A DNA stretch of 9,634 nucleotides from CAYWNA01 sp964459305 (GTDB lineage: Bacteria > Planctomycetota > Planctomycetia > Pirellulales > Pirellulaceae), in assembly GCA_964459305.1 (NCBI GenBank), contig CAYWNA010000380.1, positions 1 through 9,634 of the forward strand, read 5' to 3'. A program made the position numbers and the translations under genes. The notes beneath the pieces are model-generated. The model was given only the letters and a program-made list of their open reading frames with translations. It made no database searches and was not told where the DNA came from. Position 1 is the first letter of the stretch, and every line of letters starts with the position of its first letter. Below are positions 1 through 6,350 of this stretch, in pieces.

Positions 1-2
1 AT

Positions 3-1220
3 CAGAAGTTCGTCGAAGACATCGAAGGTTGGTCGGCCATCACCGACAAACTCTATGTGTGGGACTACACGACCAACTTCGGACACTATGTCAGCCCCCA
101 TCCCAACTTCGGCTGTCTGCAGGGGAACGTGCAATTCTTCCGCGACAACCACGTCGTCGGCTTGTTCGAGCAGGGCGCGTATCAGGCGCCGCATGCCGAG
201 TTCGCTGAGTTGCGGGCGTGGATTCTCGCCAAGCTGCTCTGGGATCCGGATCAGGACGTCGAGCCGCTGTATGGGGACTTCTTTCAGGGTTATTACGGCC
301 CCGCCGCCAAACCGATACGGCAGTACTTCGACGAACTGCATGCGCTGGTCAAGCCCGACGAGAATGTGTTGCGAATCTGGTATCCACCGACCTCTGGGTA
401 CTACACGGACGCCTTCTTCGACCGGGCGGCCGAACTGTGGGCGGAAGCCGAAGCGCTGGTCAAGGACGACGCCGCGCTCTCGTACAACGTGCGCATGAGC
501 GCTCTGCCAGTGGTTTACGCCCGGCTCCAGCGGTGGCCCGCCACGACTATCGCCCTCGAAGAGCGAGATGGCGTGCTGACGCCGGTTGGCATCGCCCCGG
601 AATACGGCGAGCTGGCTCGCGAGTTCCTGGCCAGGATCGCCGAGGGCGGAATCACCCACATCTCGGAAAGCCACGCTCGGCACACAGATTACCTGGCGAA
701 GCTACGCAAACGACTCGAAGACTGTCCCCCGACTTCTCAATCCTCCGCCGTCGGTGAACGCCGTGCCGACTACCTGATCATCGAAGACCGCTTGATGAAC
801 CTCGGACGCCCCGGAGAGTGGGGTGAGCGCGTGCCGGATGATCAGGCCGAGGATGGGTTTGCAATCAAGCTGTTCAACACGCACTACGAATGGTGCCTGC
901 AATGGCGGGTCAACCCGACGGTATTTGAACCGAATGCCAAGTACAAGCTGCGCGTGCGAGTGCGTGTCGTGAAAACCGAGCGCGAGGGGAACGCTTTCTG
1001 GGCAGGCGTTTACGATTCGGCTCGGAAGAGAGGTTGGGGACAGGTCCAGCCGAACACCGCTGCGGTCCAAGAAGGATACCAGTGGTACGATGTCGCGACC
1101 TGGACGCCGGAGGCGGACCAGTACCTGTGGGTCGGCCCCGGCCCGTTCACGAAGGACGGCGGCCAATCGGCGATCGAGGCTGTTTATGTGGACCGTTTTG
1201 AGTTGACTCGTGTAGAGTGA
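3..1220 (+). CDS. DUF4838 domain protein, probable secreted glycosidase-like enzyme (5' end outside window)
   Basis: The reading frame is open from the first bases of the window to the TGA at 1218-1220, so the true start lies upstream; 405 residues are visible. Visible residues 20-26 (WDYTTNF), 55-60 (FEQGAY) and the following stretch with WILAKLLWDP and GYYGPAA match the pattern I know for DUF4838 proteins, which are considered relatives of the TIM-barrel GH20 and alpha-glucuronidase-type glycosidases. From about residue 256 to the end the sequence changes to a strand-rich segment, with alternating hydrophobic residues, aromatic pairs and a closing VDRFELTRVE, as in a beta-sandwich carbohydrate-binding module. 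The likely role is glycan hydrolysis outside the cytoplasm; the catalytic residues and any signal peptide would be in the missing N-terminal part. The gene converges with the minus-strand beta-helix gene, leaving about 74 bp between stops with no clear terminator hairpin. The family is fairly certain; the substrate is unknown. Confidence 0.85.
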   Translation, partial: QKFVEDIEGWSAITDKLYVWDYTTNFGHYVSPHPNFGCLQGNVQFFRDNHVVGLFEQGAYQAPHAEFAELRAWILAKLLWDPDQDVEPLYGDFFQGYYGPAAKPIRQYFDELHALVKPDENVLRIWYPPTSGYYTDAFFDRAAELWAEAEALVKDDAALSYNVRMSALPVVYARLQRWPATTIALEERDGVLTPVGIAPEYGELAREFLARIAEGGITHISESHARHTDYLAKLRKRLEDCPPTSQSSAVGERRADYLIIEDRLMNLGRPGEWGERVPDDQAEDGFAIKLFNTHYEWCLQWRVNPTVFEPNAKYKLRVRVRVVKTEREGNAFWAGVYDSARKRGWGQVQPNTAAVQEGYQWYDVATWTPEADQYLWVGPGPFTKDGGQSAIEAVYVDRFELTRVE

Positions 1221-1294
1221 CGGCCTTGTCCAACAATCCGACTGCAGCGTATAGACCCGATGCCTCCCTTCCCTACGTCGACGTTGTAGAGAAT

Positions 1295-1666
1295 CTACTC
1301 GATTATGACAGTTTCGACGAGCGATCGGGGGATGTGAATCGTCTCGTCCACACCGACGATCAGATTCGTTTTGATTATGCCTGTTGTTTCGCGCAGGTGA
1401 ATATCCGAACAGCCATCCCGGACGTCGATCCCTTGAATGGTCAGATCGGTCATTGCGCACGATTCAATCGCGACGTTCCGACAGTTCTTCAAGCGAACCG
1501 CAACACCCGCATCGTTGAAGAAGCAGCGGCGAATCGTAACGTTCTGCCGGTTCTCCAATTGAATGGACACGCCCGCGAAATGCTCGAACGTCTTACCTTC
1601 GATCAACTCCTGGCCAATGCTAGAGCCGGAAAAGGCCAGTACCAATAGGGCAACTCGCATCATCAT
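1295..1666 (-). CDS. Short secreted right-handed beta-helix-like protein
   Basis: The 123-residue product begins MMMRVALLVLAFSGSSIGQE, a compact signal peptide with a plausible cleavage after about residue 18. Residues 32-95 contain about three imperfect 22-24 residue repeats of the kind 'V-x-I-x-x-x-x-N-V-x-I-x-x-C', for example NVTIRRC (42-48) and NVAIESC (64-70). This is typical of rungs in parallel beta-helix proteins such as polysaccharide lyases, polygalacturonases and carbohydrate-binding repeats. Its ATG overlaps the TGA of the upstream sulfatase (ATGA), with GAGGAG in the end of that gene serving as ribosome binding site, so the two are probably translationally coupled. At 123 residues it is far shorter than usual beta-helix enzymes and may be truncated. 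The frame stays open for 36 more codons past the TAG, which could mean a nonsense mutation or be chance. A competing plus-strand frame over the same bases lacks a signal peptide or recognisable pattern. Confidence 0.6.
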   Translation of the reverse strand: MMMRVALLVLAFSGSSIGQELIEGKTFEHFAGVSIQLENRQNVTIRRCFFNDAGVAVRLKNCRNVAIESCAMTDLTIQGIDVRDGCSDIHLRETTGIIKTNLIVGVDETIHIPRSLVETVIIE

Positions 1667-3816
1667 CGTCTTGTCTCCTCGTTTCCCGGTCGCAACCAGA
1701 GATTTCGGAACGCCACCGGGCCGTGATCTCCTTGCAGCACGAGTGGTCCCTTGGGTGCTTCATCGGCGAAGCGAGCCGCACGCGTTGGGCCGGAGCACGT
1801 GACGTTCTCGTGGATCGCGACGCCATTGTGAACGACGCGGACAAAGCAAGCGTCCTGGGTCTTGCTGCCAGTCGCGTCAAACCGCGGCGCTCGAAAAACA
1901 ACGTCGATGCTTTGCCATTCGCCGGCCGGACGCGACGAATTCGTTTTCGGCGGGACGCCTTCGAACCCTTTCGGATCGCTGTTTTCGTCCCAACGTTTAT
2001 AGATGCCACCGCAGTCACCGTGTTTCAGATCCTCGTCGGGAACGCCGTGGCTGTCAAAGAGCTGAACCTCATACCGTCCCATGAAATAGACGCCGGAGTT
2101 GGAGCCACGCGCCGTAAGAAACTCGATGTGGGCCTCGATGTCGCCAAACTCCTGGGACGAGAACAGATAGCTGGCTGTCTTGCCCTTCGGATTCTCGGCG
2201 GTGTTGTGGAGTACGGCGTCGCCTTCGATGGTGGCGACCGCGAGCCGAGTCGAATCCTCCACATCCAGTGCCACCGAAGAAATCGCTTGCCAGCCCTCCA
2301 GCGTATCGCCGCGCCATTTGCTGAAACCGGCACCCGGCGCGATCAACGGGATCGCATCTGACGGAAACGTGCGTAGCGCGGGCAAACCTGGCAGGCGTAG
2401 CGACTGGACGGCATCGACCCAGCCTGCCGGGCGTTGCTCTTTACCGAGCAAGCCAATATCGCCCAGCTCCTCCCGGCCTTTGGCGGCCAAAGCGGTCAGC
2501 CTGGCCACAATTTGCGGATGGTCCTCGGCGACATTCACCGACTCACTGACATCGTTCTCCAAATCGTACAGTTCCAGCTTCGCGAATCGCGCTCTGGCCG
2601 ATGGACGGCCAGCGGATGTGTTCACCGGTAGATGGAGCTTCCATTTTCCGGAACGGACGGCGCGCAGTTGAGAAATGCGGTAGTAGTAGAAAACGTCGTG
2701 CGGCGATTCTGCTCCCTCTGCTCCGGCAAGAATCGGCCAGACGTCTTTGCCGTCGATCTTCCGGTCCTTCGGAGGCTCGCCGCCGGCCAGTCGGGCAAAG
2801 GTCGGCAACAAGTCCATACTTGTGATCAGTTCGTTTGAGGCCGTGCCCGCTGGGATCTTACCGGGCCAGCGGACGATGCAAGGCACTCGGAATCCACCCT
2901 CGTACGCGGTCCCGCCCGTGCCGCGAAGCGGAGTGTTTTGGCCGTATGGCTCGGTACGTCTGCCGTGGAAGGCGCCGTTGTCCGACGTCCACAGCACGAT
3001 CGTCTTGTCATCCAGCCCTTCCTCTTTCAGGCATCGCAGAACCTCGCCGGCCGACCAATCAAGCTCTTCCACGCACGCACCATAGGCACCGCTCTTGGAT
3101 TTGGCACGAAACGCCTCCGAGGCAAATGCCTCACGCGAACTGCCCGGCACGGCGTGCGGCAGGTAAAGGAAGAAGGGCTTGTCTTTGTTCTGCTGGATGA
3201 ACCGCAACGCTTCCTCTGTATAGCGAGCGGTCAGTGTGTTGGGATCGACGGGCGCATCAATCACTTCCTCGTCGCGCACCAGGGGCACCGGTGGCCACAT
3301 TTCGCCCAGTCGCGGCGCGGTGGTCGGAATCATGTCCTCGCTGTAGGGCACGCCCAGCCAACCATCGAAGCCCTGACGCGTCGGCAGAAATGGCAACTGA
3401 TCCCCAAGATGCCATTTCCCAATACACGTCGTGGCGTACCCCTTTCCTTTCAGAATCTCCGCCATCGTGGTTTCGCCTGGCGCGAGCCCCTTCTGCGCCA
3501 CCGGCTGCAACACGATCCGTCGAGTCCCGCTCATTTCCATAGTCACGCGAGCGGGGTAACAACCCGTCATAAACGCCGCGCGCGACGGAGTGCAGACGCT
3601 GGAACCAACGTAGAAACTGGTCAGCTTCATGCCCTCGGCGGCCATGCGATCCAGATTCGGCGTGCGATTGACGGTAGAGCCAAAACACCCCACGTCCCCG
3701 TATCCCAGATTGTCGGCGACAATCAGAACAAAGTTGGGCTTCCCGTCGGCGGCCAGGACCATGCTCGAAGAGACACTGGCCAACATCGCTACGCAGCACA
3801 AAGGCGTCTTGATCAT
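1663..3816 (-). CDS. Secreted type I sulfatase fused to a C-terminal DUF1080 (3-keto-disaccharide hydrolase) domain
   Basis: The 717-residue protein has a signal peptide (residues 1-21, cleavage near VLA|AD) and a sulfatase domain at about 26-455. Visible motifs are the metal-binding D35-N36 in VADNLGYGD, the formylglycine motif C75-T-P-S-R79, K134 and H136 in GKWHLG, H221, and the second metal pair D279-N280 in WTSDNG. The cysteine would be oxidised to formylglycine for hydrolysis of sulfate esters on glycans. The second aspartate usual after D35 is replaced by asparagine. From about residue 500 (WRGDTLEGW) to 709 the sequence is a DUF1080 / 3keto-disaccharide_hydrolase (PF06439) domain, with SNSGVYFMGRYEVQLFDS and GDCGGIYKRW, a concanavalin-like beta-sandwich fold. 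The start is supported by AGAGGAAG (complement of 3825-3832) 8 nt upstream; another ATG just upstream hits a stop after two codons. It leads a two-gene unit with the beta-helix gene. The family is certain; the sugar substrate is unknown. Confidence 0.95.
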   Translation of the reverse strand: MIKTPLCCVAMLASVSSSMVLAADGKPNFVLIVADNLGYGDVGCFGSTVNRTPNLDRMAAEGMKLTSFYVGSSVCTPSRAAFMTGCYPARVTMEMSGTRRIVLQPVAQKGLAPGETTMAEILKGKGYATTCIGKWHLGDQLPFLPTRQGFDGWLGVPYSEDMIPTTAPRLGEMWPPVPLVRDEEVIDAPVDPNTLTARYTEEALRFIQQNKDKPFFLYLPHAVPGSSREAFASEAFRAKSKSGAYGACVEELDWSAGEVLRCLKEEGLDDKTIVLWTSDNGAFHGRRTEPYGQNTPLRGTGGTAYEGGFRVPCIVRWPGKIPAGTASNELITSMDLLPTFARLAGGEPPKDRKIDGKDVWPILAGAEGAESPHDVFYYYRISQLRAVRSGKWKLHLPVNTSAGRPSARARFAKLELYDLENDVSESVNVAEDHPQIVARLTALAAKGREELGDIGLLGKEQRPAGWVDAVQSLRLPGLPALRTFPSDAIPLIAPGAGFSKWRGDTLEGWQAISSVALDVEDSTRLAVATIEGDAVLHNTAENPKGKTASYLFSSQEFGDIEAHIEFLTARGSNSGVYFMGRYEVQLFDSHGVPDEDLKHGDCGGIYKRWDENSDPKGFEGVPPKTNSSRPAGEWQSIDVVFRAPRFDATGSKTQDACFVRVVHNGVAIHENVTCSGPTRAARFADEAPKGPLVLQGDHGPVAFRNLWLRPGNEETRR

Positions 3817-3859
3817 GACATGAACTTCCTCTTGAGGCGAGCGGCGGGAATACTCTTAC

Positions 3860-3922
3860 CCGTGGGATAGGCTTCCAGCCTGTCAGGGAGCACATTTGAC
3901 AGACTGGAAGCCTATCCCACGG
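3860..3922. repeat. Long inverted repeat, extragenic palindrome
   Basis: Two 26-nt arms, 3860-3885 and 3897-3922, are reverse complements with a single mismatch (C3879 opposite A3903), separated by an 11-nt loop. The arms read GTGGGATAGGCTTCCAG and CTGGAAGCCTATCCCAC at their cores. It lies between two divergently transcribed genes, about 45 bp before the start codon of one and 200 bp before the other, so it does not sit where a terminator would be needed and has no following T-run. I recall very similar 'GGGATAGGCTTCCAGCCTGT' segments recurring between genes in planctomycete sequences, which suggests a REP-like or non-autonomous repeat. That recurrence is memory, not something the window shows, as there is only one copy here. 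Confidence 0.85.
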
Positions 3923-4066
3923 CAAATCCTCATCTGCCGCTCCAAGCAAAACTGTACACTTCTTCACCTTGCCCCTCGCGAAACGCACGTACTCACGCCA
4001 GATCATATCCCGTGGGCAATCCCGTCACCATCCAACTGCCACGTGGCGTCGGGAAATCGTGACGCT

Positions 4067-4072
4067 TAGAAT
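4067..4072 (+). promoter_or_regulatory. Possible -10 element before the sulfatase remnant / oxidoreductase unit
   Basis: TAGAAT lies 50 nt before the ATG at 4123 and resembles a sigma-70 -10 hexamer. The bases at a normal 17-nt spacing upstream (TGGCGT) are a poor -35 match, so the call is tentative. If real, it would drive transcription into the Gfo/Idh/MocA gene through the remnant. Confidence 0.2.
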
Positions 4073-4122
4073 ACGGTCACCCGCGAACGACCTATCCGTT
4101 TTGGCGAGGAAGGAAAGGACAA

Positions 4123-4347
4123 ATGAGTCGAGTGTCTTGTATCAGCACTTCCACAATCATGGGGCTCGCGATTGCAGCACTCATGACAACCGCGACTGGT
4201 GACGCCAGCGCTGCGGAAACAGGTCAGCCCAACATCCTTTTCTGTCTGGCAGATAATCACTCCTGGCTGCACGTTGGTGCGATGGGAAATCGCGCGATCA
4301 AGACGCCCGCTTTCGATCGCATAGCGCGGGAGGGTGAGGTAACATGA
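4123..4347 (+). pseudogene. Sulfatase N-terminal remnant (signal peptide plus first strand and helix only)
   Basis: The 74-codon frame has a strong ribosome binding site (AGGAAGGAAAGGA at 4109-4121 region), a signal peptide up to about residue 31 (ASA|AE) and then residues 36-71 that match the start of type I sulfatases: PNILFCLADNHSWLH with the metal pair D44-N45, and KTPAFDRIAREG. In a full sulfatase this is followed within about 10 residues by the CxPSR active-site motif and some 350-400 further residues; here the frame ends in GEVT and a stop. No formylglycine cysteine, GKWH lysine or second metal pair is present, so it cannot be a working sulfatase. The TGA overlaps the ATG of the next gene (ATGA). 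One explanation is an internal deletion that joined the first 71 or so codons to the last few codons of the same gene, keeping the original overlap with its neighbour. It may still be translated and exported as a small peptide. Confidence 0.8.
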
Positions 4348-5489
4348 AAGCAAGATTACCCTCAGACGACGGAAAGAAAGCAACCATTTGCTCAAACAGA
4401 CGCCGTTTCCTCGAATCGGCCGTCGGTGCGGGTGTGGCCCTGGGTGCAGCGGCCGGCACGGCGGCTTTCGGCCAACCTCCAGGCAAGGCCGGGACGGTGC
4501 GCGTTGGAGTAATCGGCACCGACGGGCATACGGGCGTCGTCCTTGGGAGCATCCCTCGTCTTCCGGGAGTGGAACTGACCGCTTTCGCCAAGAGTCGGCC
4601 GGACGACGACGTTTCCGGCCTGAAGCGAAACAAGGCGTTTACAGAAAAGACCCACATCTTCGATCAGTTCGAGCGCATGCTGGAAGAAGAGGAGCTGGAT
4701 GTGGTCGGGGTCTTTCTCCCCTGCTATCGCAATGCGGAGACGTCGATTGCCGCCGCCCGCAAGGGAATCCACGTCGTTTCCGAGAAGCCGCTGGCCACGA
4801 CCTTGGCCGATCTGGCGGCTTTGAAAAAGGCCGTGAGTGAATCGAACGTCCGTCTCACGTCGCTGATGAACATGCGCTGCTTCCCGCAGTACCGCGCGGC
4901 TCGAAAGGCAGTCAAGGACGGACTGATCGGCGAACCGATCCTGCTGACATCACAGAAGTCGTACCGATTCGGGGCCGCGAGACCCTGGTTCTATAAGGAT
5001 CGAGAGACCTACGGCGGAACCATCCCTTGGGCCGGGATCCACGCCATCGACTATATGAGGTGGGTCTCCGGCCGCGAGTACGTTCGCGTGTCGGCTTGGC
5101 ACGGCAACAAAGATCATCCCGACTACCCGGGTTTCCAGGACCACGCCGGCGTGCTCTTCAAGCTCGATAACGGCGGCACCGCCATGGCCAACCTCGACTA
5201 CCTCCGCCCCGCAACCGCGCCCACCCACAGCGATAGCCGGCTACGGATTGCGGGAACTGAAGGCGTGCTGGAAATCGTGGGGGCTGAGGAGCGGTTGCGC
5301 GTGATCACGGCGGCCGACGGGCCGCGGGAACTCGAACTCCCGGAGAAGGTTGACTTCTTCCCCAACTTCCTGGCCGAACTCGCCGGCCAAGGCGAACACC
5401 TCATCAGCCAGGAAGATGCCTTCCGATTGACCGAGGTCTGCCTGAAAGCGCGCAACGCCGCCGAGACCGGGCAATGGACTGATGTCTGA
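4344..5489 (+). CDS. Tat-exported Gfo/Idh/MocA family oxidoreductase
   Basis: The 381-residue protein is complete and of normal family length. Residues 19-44 (NRRRFLESAVGAG then alanine-rich to AFGQ) form a twin-arginine signal, implying export with the NAD(P) cofactor already bound. The Rossmann segment is at about 51-60 (TVRVGVIGTDGHTG, G55-x-x-G58), followed by the SEKPL motif with the catalytic lysine K148. The C-terminal alpha/beta domain carries GIHAIDYMRW with H233 and D236 at the usual active-site position. Such enzymes oxidise or reduce sugars and cyclitols, and exported forms are abundant in planctomycete carbohydrate loci. The start codon is backed by GGGAGGGTGAGG about 4-15 nt upstream and lies in an ATGA overlap with the sulfatase remnant. 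The ancestral arrangement was probably a sulfatase-oxidoreductase operon. The sugar substrate cannot be read from the sequence. Confidence 0.93.
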   Translation: MKARLPSDDGKKATICSNRRRFLESAVGAGVALGAAAGTAAFGQPPGKAGTVRVGVIGTDGHTGVVLGSIPRLPGVELTAFAKSRPDDDVSGLKRNKAFTEKTHIFDQFERMLEEEELDVVGVFLPCYRNAETSIAAARKGIHVVSEKPLATTLADLAALKKAVSESNVRLTSLMNMRCFPQYRAARKAVKDGLIGEPILLTSQKSYRFGAARPWFYKDRETYGGTIPWAGIHAIDYMRWVSGREYVRVSAWHGNKDHPDYPGFQDHAGVLFKLDNGGTAMANLDYLRPATAPTHSDSRLRIAGTEGVLEIVGAEERLRVITAADGPRELELPEKVDFFPNFLAELAGQGEHLISQEDAFRLTEVCLKARNAAETGQWTDV

Positions 5490-5525
5490 CTACACCACCC
5501 ACGCCGGCACTGCGTACTGCATTCG

Positions 5526-5552
5526 TTTCTCCGTGTACTCTGTGCCTCGGTG
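5526..5552. repeat. Short recurrent-type intergenic sequence at a gene breakpoint
   Basis: The plus strand reads TTTCTCCGTGTACTCTG followed by TGCCTCGGTG. Segments of the 'CTCCGTG..CTCTGTGCCTC.GTG' type are, from memory, recurrent dispersed snippets in planctomycete and other bacterial genomes. It begins exactly where the coding-like minus-strand frame (5767 down to about 5553) stops looking like protein, which suggests that the gene was cut here. Only one copy is in the window, so its repetitive nature is not shown directly. Confidence 0.4.
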
Positions 5553-5767
5553 ATGTCGAATTCGAACTGCTTCTCGCGCACGCGGGTGATGATCTCTGCG
5601 TTGATGAAGCTGGGGTAGAGGAGGAGGTTGTGGCACATGACGAGCCCCATTGTGTGCAGCGCGATGCGCGGGTCCTCGCTCTTGTGTTCCTGCCGGTATT
5701 GGGGCAGGAACATTCGATCCGCTCCGGTGCGCGTGCAGTTCTCGAACCGGAACTGCCGCAGGCTCAT
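5552..5767 (-). pseudogene. Truncated coding fragment, possible glycosidase-related
   Basis: Starting at an ATG (5767) that overlaps the TGA of the broken gene upstream, about 72 codons have strong coding character: third positions are almost all G or C and the residue mix is protein-like. Segments include ADRMFLPQYRQEHKSEDPR and GLVMCHNLLLYPSFINAEI. After codon 72 the frame runs into the repeat-like segment at 5526-5552 and then antisense to the oxidoreductase gene, where it becomes low-quality sequence, so the original C-terminal part is lost. There is no ribosome binding site of note and no signal peptide, and the ATG could be an internal methionine. I do not firmly recognise the family; the pattern vaguely recalls the interior of a glycoside hydrolase-like catalytic domain, possibly once part of the same protein as the neighbouring beta-sandwich remnant. 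Confidence 0.55.
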
Positions 5768-6350
5768 GAACTACAGACTCTTTGACCGTCCTCGAGGAAG
5801 GTGACCTGATCCAGACGCAGCCCCGCGCCGAGCGCGAAGTCGTAATTTCCACGTGTGGGCCGTCGTACCGTCCGGCTTTACCGGCTTCCACGGTGCGGGC
5901 GGTGCGTCGGGGCTCAGCCGGCCGATGCCTTTCCCGCGCCGCGGCTGCTTGACAAACGCGGTGAACGGCTCAGCCTCGGCGGGGAAGCATGATTCGGTGC
6001 TCGCCGACGATCTTGCCGCGCCCGTCCTTGAAAAAGGCCATCATCATGGCCGAGACGGTGAGCTTCTCGCTCGTGCGATAGACACAGGAGAGGCCAAATC
6101 GCTGCCCCGGCGCGGCCGGGATTGGGGCCAGGTTCGCGGAGTATTGTCCGTTATCGCCCGTGCTCGGAACCTTCAGACAGCGCGTCCCGACGAAGTGGGC
6201 GTCGTCAGTCACATGCGCCGGCTTCTTCAGCGTAGCCGCGCTTGGGCCTTCCTCGAAATCGAGGTAGGCGATTTCCTTCGTGGTCCCAAACCTCGGCAGG
6301 GCAAGCACGGCGCAGAACGCGAGCGCGACGAGAAAGCGTGTAAGATTCAT
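5764..6350 (-). pseudogene. Secreted beta-sandwich (carbohydrate-binding-like) protein broken by two frameshifts
   Basis: The ATG at 6350 is preceded by GGGAGAA (complement of 6355-6361) and begins MNLTRFLVALAFCAVLALP, a good signal peptide. The first frame runs 126 codons to a TGA at 5970-5972. Shifting one base at the C-run 5981-5984 continues in coding-like sequence (AEAEPFTAFVKQPRRGKGIG onward), and a second one-base shift near 5843-5848 gives YDFALGAGLRLDQVTFLEDG and a TGA at 5764-5766. The conceptual repaired product is about 194 residues: DFEEGP at the start of the mature part, GLSCVYRTS in the middle and a closing LRLDQVTFLEDG strand, the pattern of a jelly-roll carbohydrate-binding module. 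Both shifts are one extra base, so either the gene is decaying or the assembly contains indels. It is followed directly by a truncated fragment, which favours decay. Catalytic residues are not evident. Confidence 0.7.

Larger units (their letters stand above)
3817..4122. other. Divergent intergenic region
   Basis: This 306-bp gap separates the minus-strand sulfatase-DUF1080 gene from the plus-strand sulfatase remnant, so promoters for both directions should lie here. It contains the long inverted repeat at 3860-3922, the ribosome binding sites of both flanking genes and a weak -10-like hexamer at 4067-4072. I see no convincing ORF, RNA gene or riboswitch fold in it. Confidence 0.7.

Noticed and set aside
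1275..1284. ACGTCGACGT palindrome between the convergent DUF4838 and beta-helix genes as a terminator
   Set aside because: It is only 10 bp, has no loop and no T-run, and is readily explained by chance.
1217..1648. 143-codon plus-strand frame whose start overlaps the DUF4838 stop
   Set aside because: It lies opposite the beta-helix gene, has no recognisable motif or signal, and the minus-strand frame has a signal peptide, repeats and a coupled start.
2938..3870. 310-codon plus-strand frame
   Set aside because: It is fully antisense to the sulfatase domain with all its catalytic motifs; it is Arg/His/Gln-rich in the manner of a GC-rich shadow frame and has no motif of its own.
3860..3922. 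Reading the long inverted repeat as a rho-independent terminator
   Set aside because: It lies upstream of both flanking genes rather than at a 3' end, and no T-run follows either arm.
5198..5551. Continuation of the minus-strand fragment frame into the oxidoreductase gene
   Set aside because: Past the repeat-like segment the sequence loses coding character and is antisense to an intact Gfo/Idh/MocA gene, so only the part before it was kept.
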